From positions 62,001 to 126,000 of the forward strand of contig CALUOK010000001.1 in assembly GCA_944322255.1 (NCBI GenBank): 64,000 nucleotides of DNA, read 5' to 3'. Positions within the stretch are counted from its first letter, which is position 1. Each line of letters opens with the position of its first letter. The notes under the pieces were generated by a model that worked only from the letters and a program-made list of their open reading frames with translations, had not been told where the DNA came from and did not search any database. The stretch comes from Candidatus Methanomethylophilaceae archaeon. GTDB lineage: Archaea > Thermoplasmatota > Thermoplasmata > Methanomassiliicoccales > Methanomethylophilaceae. Shown here one piece after another: positions 35,894 through 49,180 of the stretch. Both the position numbers and the translations under genes were made by a program.

Positions 35894-37552
35894 ATGGCGC
35901 CGAGGAAGCAGATTGACACAGGGGGTCTCCCTTTCAACGAGATTCGTAGAAGGGACAAGTACTATGTCGACAAGACGCTGTTGATCAAGGACATCCTCGG
36001 AACCAACGACAGTGGCATATACCTTTACACTAGGCCGCGTAGGTTCGGCAAGAGCACGAATATAACGATGCTGGATGCCTTCTTCAACCTGCAGTACAAG
36101 GGCAACGATTGGTTCGACGGCCTCTCCATATCGGAATTCACCGAATACGAACGCTACAAGAACAGCTTCCCTGTGATCCTCCTCAACCTCAAGGACACGG
36201 TCCCGAACGAACCTGTCGACACCTTCGAGGATTTCGTGGAGAGAATGGGCAAGGTGCTCAGCGACCTGTTCATGAGGTTCGACTACCTGCTGGACTCGGA
36301 CCGTGTGAATCCCAGGGACAAGGCGGTCTTCGACACGGTACTTTACATGAAAGCAGGGAAGGCCATGCTGGTTGACGCGATCAGGGACCTGACGAGGATG
36401 CTGAGGGACCATCACGGGGTTGGCGTCGTCCTGCTCATCGATGAGTACGACCGTGCGGTCACCGACACATACGATTCAGAGTTGAGGGACCCGATACTGG
36501 GTTTCCTCAGCCTCATGCTCACCGGGGCCCTGAAGGACAATCCATGCCTCCAGATGGCGTACATCACTGGTATCACCCAGGTGGCGAAGGCGGGGATGTT
36601 CTCGGGTCTGAACAACCTCACGGTGAACAATGTCTTCTCTCGCATGTCCGACGAGAGGTTCGGGTTCACCGAAGCGGAGGTAAGGGAAATCCTCGAGTAC
36701 TACGGTCGCCCCGACAGGCTCGACGAGGTCAGGTCATGGTACGACGGCTACCGTTTCGGCGATGTGGAGGTGTACAACCCGTTCAGCGTGATGAGCTACG
36801 TGTCCAACGACTTCACGCCTGAGCCGTACTGGGTCAAGACAAGCAAGCTTGCTCCGATCAAGAGGATGCTCCAGAGGGTCGGCCTCGACAGCATCGGCGA
36901 GATCGCCAACCTTGTGAACGGGAACGTGTCGGAGTGCAGTCTGCATGCAACTATGACGTTCGATGAGCTGTCGCTCTCGGTGAAGGAGGACCTCTACTCC
37001 CTCATGGTCATGACGGGTTACATCAACGCGGTCCCGAAGGGAGACGGGGTCTACGAGCTGTCCATCCCGAACAGAGAGGTGCTGTCCGAGACCAACAGGC
37101 TGCTGGAGGGCAACGTGCGCATCAGCGGGGACCTCTTATCCAGGTTCAACACCGCACTGGCGGAAGGTGACGCGGAGACCATGGCCTCGGTCCTGCAGGA
37201 GGTCCTCTGCGACGCCAGCTACTTCGATCTGAGAGACGAGACGTCCTACGAGCTCATCATCCTCACGATGATGCACGACATGCTGGGAGGCTACGACGTC
37301 AGGGCACAGCCGGAATCCGGGAACGGGAGGGCGGACCTGGTCATGACGGGGAAGACGTCCGGGTCCCCGACGATCATAATGGAGCTGAAGGTCTCCGACG
37401 ACGAGGGTTCCCTGGACAGGGATGCGGGAGATGCCATCGCCCAGATCCACGAGAGGAAGTACTACCTCGGCATGAAGGGGAAGGTCATACTGATCGGACT
37501 GGCGTTCTGGGGCAAGGTCCCGAAAGCCAGAACAGAGGTCCTGAGCCTGTGA
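35894..37552 (+). CDS. AAA-ATPase-like / PD-(D/E)XK protein (DUF1703 family)
   Basis: 552 residues. N-terminal AAA-ATPase-like domain: GLPFNEIRRRDKYYVDKT (about 10-27), P-loop-like RPRRFGKST (about 49-57) and LLIDEYDRAV (Walker B). The C-terminal domain has GRADLVMTGKTSGSPTIIMELK, a PD-(D/E)XK core with D and E-x-K. Such genes are abundant and mobile in gut bacteria and methanogens; their role (defence or genome maintenance) is unknown. It is slightly more AT-rich than the flanking pelA and carA and stands alone. Confidence 0.82.
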   Translation: MAPRKQIDTGGLPFNEIRRRDKYYVDKTLLIKDILGTNDSGIYLYTRPRRFGKSTNITMLDAFFNLQYKGNDWFDGLSISEFTEYERYKNSFPVILLNLKDTVPNEPVDTFEDFVERMGKVLSDLFMRFDYLLDSDRVNPRDKAVFDTVLYMKAGKAMLVDAIRDLTRMLRDHHGVGVVLLIDEYDRAVTDTYDSELRDPILGFLSLMLTGALKDNPCLQMAYITGITQVAKAGMFSGLNNLTVNNVFSRMSDERFGFTEAEVREILEYYGRPDRLDEVRSWYDGYRFGDVEVYNPFSVMSYVSNDFTPEPYWVKTSKLAPIKRMLQRVGLDSIGEIANLVNGNVSECSLHATMTFDELSLSVKEDLYSLMVMTGYINAVPKGDGVYELSIPNREVLSETNRLLEGNVRISGDLLSRFNTALAEGDAETMASVLQEVLCDASYFDLRDETSYELIILTMMHDMLGGYDVRAQPESGNGRADLVMTGKTSGSPTIIMELKVSDDEGSLDRDAGDAIAQIHERKYYLGMKGKVILIGLAFWGKVPKARTEVLSL

Positions 37553-37694
37553 TAACGCCTTGATCCTGCAGCGACACGGACCGTTTCCTGGTTGGTTGCG
37601 CGATGATTTGTCCATTATCCGACAACCTCCAATCGGGGCTGTCCGACGGCATCCGCAGTCATTATATACGGTACGGAAATGTGATAAATCTCCG

Positions 37695-38776
37695 ATGGCA
37701 AAAGGATACTTGGTCCTGGAGGACGGGACCGTTTTCGTAGGGGAGCTGTTCGGCGCCGAGTGCGAGACGAACGGAGAAGTTGTTTTCACCACCGGAATGT
37801 GCGGATACCAGGAGAGCCTGACCGATCCGTCGTTCAAGGGACAGATCCTGGTCATGACCTACCCGCTCATCGGGAACTACGGCGTGACCGAGGAATACTA
37901 CCAGTCGAGGTCCATCCACGTGAGGGGACTCGTCGTGAGGGAGTACTGCAGGGAGCCCTCGCCGATGTACGGCGGCAGGACGATCGATGACTTCCTGAAG
38001 ACGTTCGGCATCCCCGGGATCTCCGGAATCGACACCCGCGACCTCGTGATCAAGATACGCACCGGCGGAACCGTCAAGGGGGCCATCACCTCTGACGCCG
38101 AGGGCATCGAGGACCTGGTGAAGAAGCTGAGGGACATGCCCGCGCCCTCCGAGAGCAACCTGGTGGGCGAGGTCTCGTGCAAGGAGATCTCCAGCAGGGA
38201 CAACGGCAAGGAGCTCACCGTCGGACTCATCGACTGCGGAACCAAGTCAGGTATCCAGAGGGACCTGAACGCCAGGTTCAACGTCATAACCTTCCCGTAC
38301 GACACGCCCGCCGACGTCATCGTGGAGTCGGGCGTGAAGGGAGTCCTCATCTCCAACGGACCGGGTGACCCGGCCCATCCAGCCATCGCCAAGACGACGG
38401 TCAGGACGGTCTCCGACCTGGCCACGCAGCTCCCCATGTTCGGGATCTGCTTCGGAAGCCAGCTCATCGGAATCGCCATGGGCGGCTCCACATACAAGCT
38501 CAAGTTCGGCCACAGGGGATGCAACCAGCCCGTCAAGAACGGGAACCGCGTGTACATCACATCCCAGAACCACGGGTTCGCCGTGGACGAGCACAGCCTG
38601 GACGGAACCGGGCTGGAGGTCAACCAGGTCAACGTCAACGACGGCTCCGTGGAGGGCGTCGTGCACAGGGACCTGCCCATATTCACATCGCAGTACCACC
38701 CCGAGGCCTCGCCCGGGCCCTGCGACACATCCTATCTCTTCGATTGGTTCGGCAAGATGATCAGGGAGGGGAGACT

Positions 38777-38780
<4 letters not shown>
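37695..38780 (+). CDS. carA: Carbamoyl-phosphate synthase small (glutaminase) subunit
   Basis: Hydrolyses glutamine and passes ammonia to CarB for carbamoyl phosphate, used in pyrimidine and arginine synthesis. 361 residues with the N-terminal CarA domain (MAKGYLVLEDGTVFVGE) and the amidotransferase triad Cys252 (GICFGSQ), His335 and Glu337 (YHPEASPGP). The usual GHQ after the nucleophile is GSQ here, a mild variation. A TATA box (ATTATATACGG) lies about 30 bp upstream of ATG 37695. carB starts inside its stop region. Confidence 0.95.
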
Positions 38781-41983
<3,203 letters not shown>

Positions 41984-42008
41984 GCGAAACCCTAACCAAA
42001 CATTAACC

Positions 42009-42032
42009 GCAGGCGGGTCTTTCCCCGCCTGC
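42009..42032 (+). terminator. carB terminator
   Basis: Perfect stem GCAGGCGGG/CCCGCCTGC with loop TCTTTC, 25 bp after the carB stop and before the convergent DUF3791-like gene. Confidence 0.55.
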
Positions 42033-42075
42033 ATCCATTCACTAATTCTACGGGAACTGCGGTCCCTTCCAGTCC

Positions 42076-42285
42076 TCAGGACCTGACGGCTATGAACTCG
42101 TCGATGTCGTCGATGATGCAATCCATGCTCAGCTGATGGAGGGCTTCGTAGTGCCTCTCCAGGAATCCGATGACACCGTATTTTTTGAAGATGGACATGG
42201 CTTCGCGTCCAGTAATCTCATGCCTACGTCTGAAGTATTCGATGCAGTAAGCCTTGAATGCTAACACGCTGCCATCCATTGTCAC
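42076..42285 (-). CDS. DUF3791-like small protein, third gene of toxin-antitoxin-like cassette
   Basis: 69 residues. The pattern CIEYFRRRHEITGREAMSIFKKYGVIGFLERHYEALHQLSMDCIIDDIDEFI (described; key elements are GREA, FKKYGV, YEALH and DDIDEF) fits DUF3791, a small helical family usually found beside DUF3990 genes in gut bacteria. Its start overlaps the preceding stop by 4 bp. In such cassettes the small partner is thought to be an antitoxin, though I know of no experiment on this exact pair. AT-richer than neighbours. Confidence 0.7.
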   Translation of the reverse strand: MTMDGSVLAFKAYCIEYFRRRHEITGREAMSIFKKYGVIGFLERHYEALHQLSMDCIIDDIDEFIAVRS

Positions 42286-42515
42286 ACCTCCGGAAACTCC
42301 AGTCTGCCCTCTGCTTCCGTGTCGAACATCATTGCTAGCATGAGCGGACTGTAGTGCCAGATTTCGGTATCAGGGTTCTCAAGGAGTGCGTATAGATCTG
42401 ATTCCACGAACCTCTCGAATGCCGTCTCCTCATCCCATCCATGTCTCTCGGCGATTATCCTGGTGACGTGGGCGGTCAGAAGCGGAAGAAAGAATGAGAA
42501 CTGCGATGAGTTCAC
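42282..42515 (-). CDS. Small helical protein, middle gene of toxin-antitoxin-like cassette
   Basis: 77 residues, predicted all-helical and acidic, with HVTRIIAERHGWDEETAFERF and TEIWHYSPLMLAMMFDTE. The pattern, a region near Ser-Asp-x-Tyr then an E-x-WHYSP motif and a closing E-x-G, recurs in small proteins beside DUF3990 genes as far as I remember. It overlaps both neighbours by 4 bp, so all three are made together. Its role (antitoxin, adaptor) is unknown. Confidence 0.6.
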   Translation of the reverse strand: MNSSQFSFFLPLLTAHVTRIIAERHGWDEETAFERFVESDLYALLENPDTEIWHYSPLMLAMMFDTEAEGRLEFPEV

Positions 42516-42997
42516 GAGAGCACCTCCTCGCTTTCGATGAATCTAAGGTAACTTAGAGACTTCGGTGTGTGGAAGAGGACTTGGTCGGCTAGCTTTTCAG
42601 GTTTGAGACGCGCAATTGCTTCTGTCATTGTGAAAACACCGTTTTCAAAACCGATCAGTACTGAGTAGACCGTGTCGTTAGCAACCGGTCCTTCGACGAT
42701 GTCGAAGTCATGATAGGACTCCATCATTCTGTTAGACACAATGAAACTCAGCCATTCCTCATCTGGTTCGTCAAACACTTTGATTTGGAGTTCTTCGAAG
42801 GCCTTATCCCTGTCGTATTCATACATATTTAGGATGGGAGCACCAAATTCCCTCCTCTCAAACACTCTGGAGGACCATATGCAGGCCTGATCTTTGGAGA
42901 ATGTGGTATAGAATCCTTCTCCGAAATCTAAAGGACGTGAGGGTTTACGTATCTCTGGTCTATTGACAACCATGTTGCTTCCATGATACAGAATCAT
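42512..42997 (-). CDS. DUF3990 family protein, putative ADP-ribosyltransferase-like toxin
   Basis: 161 residues. Opens MILYHGSNMVV, then RPLDFGEGFYTTFSKDQACIW and the downstream VYDRDK-like strand, the DUF3990 arrangement that resembles ADP-ribosyltransferase-fold toxins (H-G-S near the start, G-x-G-F-Y-T-T). ATG 42997 has GGAGGA 8 nt upstream; a GTG at 43012 is possible. A minus-strand TATA (TTGTATAATATGG) lies about 50 bp upstream. First gene of a three-gene overlapping cassette. Base composition is lower in GC than the chromosome around it, consistent with transfer. Confidence 0.72.
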   Translation of the reverse strand: MILYHGSNMVVNRPEIRKPSRPLDFGEGFYTTFSKDQACIWSSRVFERREFGAPILNMYEYDRDKAFEELQIKVFDEPDEEWLSFIVSNRMMESYHDFDIVEGPVANDTVYSVLIGFENGVFTMTEAIARLKPEKLADQVLFHTPKSLSYLRFIESEEVLS

Positions 42998-43273
42998 CCA
43001 GACATCCTCCACGTGTTCAATTCATGGATGGCATTCCACCATATTATACAATTCACATCTGTTTCTTCAGACGAAAAGGTATGGTTCAAAGACATCATCC
43101 ACTCAAATTGATGAGTCTGAACCTTCGACATGATTCACTTCCACTTGCTGAGAGTTCAGGACATGAAAGTGGGGTGATTGATCTCCATCATACTCATTTT
43201 GTTCATTGGAGCCTGTAGCGATCTGTCCAGCTATACGCTCATACTTATTAACATCGATGTCGATTACGCATCC
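42998..43273. other. Divergent promoter region of DUF3990 cassette and KptA-like gene
   Basis: 276 bp, AT-rich. It holds a minus-strand TATA at about 43040-43050 for the cassette and a plus-strand ACTTATTAAC at about 43243 that would give a leaderless mRNA for the gene starting at 43274. A 64-codon open frame (43024-43218) has no ribosome site or recognisable sequence and I do not call it. Confidence 0.5.
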
Positions 43274-44128
43274 ATGAGTTCCGGCAGGGATGCGAGACCG
43301 AGCATACGCACGAAGGTGGATTTCGTCACCAAGGCCGGTGAGCGTGTGGTATCCATGCCCAGGTGCACGGCCATAGTCACACCCACCCCGAAGAACGTCC
43401 GCATGCAGTTCGACGGCATCACTGTGAAGGACCGCGTGTTCACGGCCTACCTGACCCCGGCGGAGGCCAGGCGCATAGCGGCGCAGTTGATCGAGTGCGC
43501 GGACGAGCTCACGCCGGAGAAGGCCGTGTCCGAACCGCTTCCCAGGGAGGTCAGGGACCGCATCAGGCTCGTGGACATCATGGAGTGGCGTGACGACATA
43601 CGCCGGGACAGGAACGGGTGGTTCAAGCTGGACCACATAGAGTACCACGGTTGCCTTCCCAAAGAACGCCTGATGGCCGCGATCGAAGGGGACGATCGGT
43701 TCGAGCTAAGCAGGGACGGGTCGATGATCCGCCTGAAGTCGGACGTGCCGCCTCTCGACCCGGGTCCGGCGATCGATCCCCCGGCGCATCTGTACCTAGG
43801 GCTTTCGACCGAAGGGTACCTGGACATCGTCAGGAAGGGAATCATAGACCCGGACTGCACGGGCATGGTGGCTCTCCGTAGGAGGATGTCGGTCGCGGCC
43901 AAGGACGCGCCCGCAGGTGCGAGGGGAGTCGTGCTGGAGATCGATGCCCGTGCGATGCACGACGACGGGTACGAGGTGCACCGCGACGGCAGCGGGGTGT
44001 TCCGTGTGGAATCCGTCCCGATGGGATACGTCAGGCGCGTGGGGAAGGAGGAGCTGAAGGCTCCGGAGGACGAGCCATCGGAGTCTGAAAATGCAGTCGG
44101 TCCGGACTCTTCTGTATCCGAAGAATGA
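43274..44128 (+). CDS. KptA/Tpt1-like protein with extra N-terminal domain and altered active site
   Basis: 284 residues. The C-terminal two thirds (about 95-260) follow RNA 2'-phosphotransferase KptA/Tpt1: NGWFKLDHI, RFELSRDGSMIRLK, PPAHLYLGLSTEGYLDIVRKGI, RGVVLEIDARAMHDDGYEVHRDGSGVFRVESVPMGYV. KptA removes a 2'-phosphate from RNA using NAD+. The family LRH of the catalytic tetrad is missing (EWR there) and the LYHGT motif reads LYLGL. The N-terminal 95 residues are unfamiliar. It is probably either inactive or a repurposed ADP-ribosyltransferase-like enzyme, next to a putative ADP-ribosylating toxin. Confidence 0.65.
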   Translation: MSSGRDARPSIRTKVDFVTKAGERVVSMPRCTAIVTPTPKNVRMQFDGITVKDRVFTAYLTPAEARRIAAQLIECADELTPEKAVSEPLPREVRDRIRLVDIMEWRDDIRRDRNGWFKLDHIEYHGCLPKERLMAAIEGDDRFELSRDGSMIRLKSDVPPLDPGPAIDPPAHLYLGLSTEGYLDIVRKGIIDPDCTGMVALRRRMSVAAKDAPAGARGVVLEIDARAMHDDGYEVHRDGSGVFRVESVPMGYVRRVGKEELKAPEDEPSESENAVGPDSSVSEE

Positions 44129-45782
<1,654 letters not shown>

Positions 45783-45852
45783 TCCCCGTGACGGGTCCCG
45801 CCCGTCGCATTTCAACCTTCTTACCGGGGGCACGTCCCCCGGGACCCCTTGT

Positions 45853-46755
45853 TCAGTTCTGTGCTGCCGGGGAGCGGTTGCTCCCCGACGGCATGCACAT
45901 GACGGCCATCGACCCGATGGCTATGACCATTCCGACAAGCATCAGCGGTGTTGGGATCTCCGTGAAGAACAGCAGTCCGAACACGGCGGCGGCTGTCGGT
46001 TCGCCTGCTGCTGCGAGGATGGATGCGGTGCCGCCCTCCATGCGTGACATGGCCGTGGTGTACAGTATGTACGGAAGGAATGACGCCACGGCGGCGTGGA
46101 GGATGAGATATCCAAGATCGGCGAGCCCTCCGGAGGCGTAGTCGACCATCATCCCCAGGTCGGAGAACGGTATCAGGACGACTGTGGAGATGAGAAGGCA
46201 GTAGAACAGTATGGTGTAGGTGGTGTACCCGCGGGATGCGGCCCTCTTGGAGATTATCCCGTACAGGGCGTAGAAGAAGGCCGCCGCGAGACCGGCTGTG
46301 ACGCCGGAGACGGAGAGTCCGTGGTCGCCCTCGAGGAAACCGCTGACCAGGACGCATCCGAAGATGGAGGCGACCATGCAGACCACCTTGCGGGCGGTCA
46401 CGCGCTCACGGAAGATCACAGCGGCCATGACCAGCATGAACACCGGCGAGAGACTCAGGAGGACGGCCGCGAGGGAAAGGGACAGGACGTCCACGGACAC
46501 GGTGTAGAAGGCGTTCAGGCCGAGCATGGCCAGGGCGCAGGCCACGAACATCCACAGGTCGTGGGGGTCGAACCTGAGCCATCTCCTGTCGGAGACTAGG
46601 ATGACAGCCAACATCATGATTGCCGCGAGTGACACGCGGGAGAACACGATGGTGGGGCCGTCCATGCCGAAGTCCGATAGTGTGCGGACGAAGACGCCGG
46701 CGGCTCCCCACATCACGCCTGACAGTATCGGGAGAAGGAGAAGCACCGACCTCAT
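45853..46755 (-). CDS. EamA/DMT family transporter
   Basis: 300 residues with ten predicted membrane helices in two EamA repeats (about 5-140 and 150-290). It starts MRSVLLLLPILSGVMWGAAGVFVRTLSDFGMDGP, and the second repeat begins GVTAGLAAAFFYALYGIISKRAASRGYTT. Both are characteristic of drug/metabolite exporters. Substrate unknown. It is convergent with gdhA (70-bp gap) and stands alone. Confidence 0.87.
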   Translation of the reverse strand: MRSVLLLLPILSGVMWGAAGVFVRTLSDFGMDGPTIVFSRVSLAAIMMLAVILVSDRRWLRFDPHDLWMFVACALAMLGLNAFYTVSVDVLSLSLAAVLLSLSPVFMLVMAAVIFRERVTARKVVCMVASIFGCVLVSGFLEGDHGLSVSGVTAGLAAAFFYALYGIISKRAASRGYTTYTILFYCLLISTVVLIPFSDLGMMVDYASGGLADLGYLILHAAVASFLPYILYTTAMSRMEGGTASILAAAGEPTAAAVFGLLFFTEIPTPLMLVGMVIAIGSMAVMCMPSGSNRSPAAQN

Positions 46756-46877
46756 GGATGGTCGATGGGTCAGGGGCTATTTCATGGTTGAGAATCGAGA
46801 TAGGTTACTGGGCGAAAGAGGTGCGATCTGGCCTTCTTACCAGGATGTGATGTCAGTGCGCAAGAATGCTGGCATCA

Positions 46878-48041
46878 TCATTCGGTATCGTTGACGATCT
46901 TCTTCAGATTGTCCTCAAGACGAGACTCGTATTCACCGATGCTGCGCTCGAAGATGTGCCTTTTCAGAATCCCCAGTTCCAGATTGTCCGACTGATGGTC
47001 GTGGAGACGGGCGAAATACCTCATCCCCGACTGGTCCAGTTCTCCATTGTCCTTGTATGCGAAACGGTCTATCAGTTCGGATCTGGAATTGCCCCTGCAA
47101 ACAGGGCAACTGCAGTGCGGAGCGTGTTCCATGTGTCTCCAAACATCGCCTTTGATAGCCACAGACGCCTGATGGGTGGCGACTTTGAACTTGTCTATCT
47201 TATCGAGAGATGTGGGCGGGTCGCTGAAATTGCGACTTGCCATGAATTTCCGGTTAACCTTCCTCTTCTTACGGGTAATGGAGTCGAAGCCATGGCTGAG
47301 CAGCTCATATTCGACATCCCTCTCGACACCGTTGACGACCATCCGATTGGTCGTGCTAGGGACCTCAGAGCAGTTGATCAAAGCGTCGATCTCGCCCTTC
47401 ATATTCCACAATTCGGAGAGCTGGATGGTGCTTCTGGGGGAGTATCTGATGTTGATCATCGGTACCTGTCCTGTCTTGGAAAGGTCGCACAACGTCCTGA
47501 GCCTTCTGGCGAAGACGCTCGGCTCATCGGACAGGGATAATTGCGGCACACCGATCCTGCCGAACTCCTCGCAGCTGGAGCACCAGTCTTCGACCGCTTC
47601 CCCGTAATCTGAGAACTGTTGGTCGATCTCGGGCATGCACATCATCGACAGCCCGTCCACGTCCTTCTGCATCTCGAAGGCTATCTTGAACGGGACTCTG
47701 TTGCTGTAGTCCAGCGACGGCAGTTGCAATATCGGGAAACAGGGTTTACCGTGGTTACGGTCCACGAACGACTGAAGCGTCAACTGGTTCTCATGTATGA
47801 ATCCGTTCTGAGCAAGGAATCTCTCGAAGCCGTTGTTCGACTGCAGATCTATGGGCATGGCGGCGATCTGCGATTCTATCACGCCCCGGTATCCGAGATA
47901 GTCCTTGGCCGTGGTCTCCGATACCGAAATCGGTCTGACTGGGGTATCAAAGGAGACGGAGCTGCTGATGCGGACTCTGACGACGCGGCATCCTTTGCCG
48001 GCCACCCTCATGTCCCCCGGATCGACGTCGATTATCTCCAT
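46878..48041 (-). CDS. tRNA-guanine transglycosylase-like protein, third gene of a novel coupled operon
   Basis: 387 residues. The C-terminal third has CSCPVCRG (about 314-321) and, after about 30 residues, LHDHQSDNLELGILKRHIFERSIGEYE, which resembles the zinc site and tail of archaeal TGT (CPCPVC, HN, GxLWEY). The middle (IGVPQLSLSDEPSVFARRL, PMINIRYSPRS) could be a diverged TIM barrel. The N-terminal 50 residues (VRISSSVSFDTPVRPISVSE) are unfamiliar. A paralogue of base-exchange enzymes acting on DNA or RNA, as DpdA does, is the best guess. It starts immediately after the preceding stop. AT-richer than its surroundings. Confidence 0.55.
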   Translation of the reverse strand: MEIIDVDPGDMRVAGKGCRVVRVRISSSVSFDTPVRPISVSETTAKDYLGYRGVIESQIAAMPIDLQSNNGFERFLAQNGFIHENQLTLQSFVDRNHGKPCFPILQLPSLDYSNRVPFKIAFEMQKDVDGLSMMCMPEIDQQFSDYGEAVEDWCSSCEEFGRIGVPQLSLSDEPSVFARRLRTLCDLSKTGQVPMINIRYSPRSTIQLSELWNMKGEIDALINCSEVPSTTNRMVVNGVERDVEYELLSHGFDSITRKKRKVNRKFMASRNFSDPPTSLDKIDKFKVATHQASVAIKGDVWRHMEHAPHCSCPVCRGNSRSELIDRFAYKDNGELDQSGMRYFARLHDHQSDNLELGILKRHIFERSIGEYESRLEDNLKKIVNDTE

Positions 48042-48674
48042 TCAGCTCCTCCTGCGGTGAAGCGTGCGTTCGAATACCACCGAGTTGTCCGTGTATTCCG
48101 GGTAATGCGAATACACGTAAGTCATCTCCCCCTGGACACTGAACTGCTGGAGGTCCCTTCTGAGGTTCCTCAACGATTCCAACTGATCCTCCGTGAGCTT
48201 ATGAGATATCGCGGATGCCGCTTCCGTCCCAGATTCGGTGAGGAAGAACCTTTCGGACTCCGTATTGATGCGACCGTAGCTGGTGACGAACCCCATCTTG
48301 GTCAGCGTATCTATGCAACGGTCTATCCTTCCCGCATACGGTCCGAACTTGTATGCCTTGAATCCGGGGTTCTCGGAGGGGATGTCGTTCTGCTGGGCGA
48401 ATTCCATCAGCACTATGAATATGTCCTTCTGGAGTTTTGTTATTCCGCGTACCGGGGCTCCATCTCCCACGTACAGCCACAGGAGGATCCAATCGTCGAC
48501 ATACATGAACAGGTGTTCCTTCGAATACTCCAGGAGTTTCTGTGCTTCGCAGGGAGGGTATTCGACACGATAGCATGTCGGGCACTGATAGTAATAGTAG
48601 CTTAAACCGTCATCGAGCGTCCTGTCCACACGCTCCATGTGCTCGCATCTGCATTCGTCCTTCCTGCTCATCAT
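48042..48674 (-). CDS. Zn-finger and winged-helix (YwgA/SocA-like) protein, second gene of the operon
   Basis: 210 residues. Cysteines at the N-terminus (CRCEH, then CPTCYRVEYPPC) form a probable zinc finger. Next is a winged-helix-like region: ITKLQKDIFIVLMEFAQQN, FKAYKFGPYAGRIDRCIDTL, FFLTESGTEAA, and a closing YVYSHYPEYTDNSVV. This pattern (GPY, LT..G, VY..YPE.T..S) occurs in YwgA-like phage- and defence-associated proteins, related in outline to SocA/Panacea antitoxins. It overlaps the first gene by 4 bp and abuts the TGT-like gene. Confidence 0.6.
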   Translation of the reverse strand: MMSRKDECRCEHMERVDRTLDDGLSYYYYQCPTCYRVEYPPCEAQKLLEYSKEHLFMYVDDWILLWLYVGDGAPVRGITKLQKDIFIVLMEFAQQNDIPSENPGFKAYKFGPYAGRIDRCIDTLTKMGFVTSYGRINTESERFFLTESGTEAASAISHKLTEDQLESLRNLRRDLQQFSVQGEMTYVYSHYPEYTDNSVVFERTLHRRRS

Positions 48675-48961
48675 ATCGGCTCCAAGTGGGAAACGCTCCA
48701 GTACTCCACGCCGTCAGAGGTGTATGGGTCCAGGATTATGTTGTATGTGCGTTTGTTTCTACGGGAGCATATCCTCCGTGACGTCTTTCTGAATGGTTTA
48801 CCAGTACCTTTCCGTTTCGGACAATCCACAGGGGTTGCCAGCATATCGCAGAGTGTGTAGATGTCAAACCCTTCGTATCTCAGATGTATCATCGCGGAAT
48901 CGGATATCCTGACGGGTCTTCCTTCGAAAGAACAGTCCTCCGCATTCATCAGGGTCGCCAT
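48671..48961 (-). CDS. Small protein leading the operon, DUF4258-like (possible toxin or RNase fold)
   Basis: 96 residues. VRISDSAMIHLRYEGFDIYTLCDML, a basic Cys-containing middle (CPKRKGTGKPFRK) and the closing strand YWSVSHLEPI follow the DUF4258/BrnT-like layout (i-T-x-H-A-x-x-R-L...). It contains several Arg/Lys/Cys likely to bind nucleic acid or zinc. ATG 48961 is about 30 bp from a TATA (AATATAAATATG), so the mRNA is probably leaderless. The gene overlaps the next by 4 bp. The assignment is from pattern only. Confidence 0.5.
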   Translation of the reverse strand: MATLMNAEDCSFEGRPVRISDSAMIHLRYEGFDIYTLCDMLATPVDCPKRKGTGKPFRKTSRRICSRRNKRTYNIILDPYTSDGVEYWSVSHLEPI

Positions 48962-48977
48962 GCTATCACGATGGTTG

Positions 48978-48993
48978 ATATGCTATGGCATAT
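48978..48993. promoter_or_regulatory. Palindromic operator in the promoter of the three-gene operon
   Basis: Perfect inverted repeat ATATGC-N4-GCATAT, placed between the TATA box (about 48990-49000, partly overlapped) and the start codon at 48961. This is a classic repressor site; the wHTH protein of the operon is the natural candidate. Confidence 0.55.
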
Positions 48994-49116
48994 TTATATT
49001 GCTATCTTGTGAGTGCTAACTGATGTTAAAATGTTAGTTCAAAATATGCTGGATTGTAACTGTACATGACCTTGGGTTACGATGACCAGCTTTCGGATCC
49101 GCACATCCTGGACGAA

Positions 49117-49153
49117 GTCGGAAAGAAGGGGAAAGGTGGGGTCCGAGGACCCC
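49117..49153 (-). terminator. Terminator of surface protein gene A
   Basis: Minus-strand 7-bp hairpin GGGGTCC/GGACCCC (49138-49153) followed by the pyrimidine-rich ACCTTTCCCCTTCTTTCC. The rest of the 219-bp gap to 48961 holds only the promoter of the three-gene operon. Confidence 0.6.
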
Positions 49154-49180
49154 GTTTCATAGGTTTCCGTGTTTGTCGAC

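Noticed and set aside
43024-43218. 64-codon frame in the divergent promoter region
   Set aside because: No ribosome site, no homology, overlaps both promoters.
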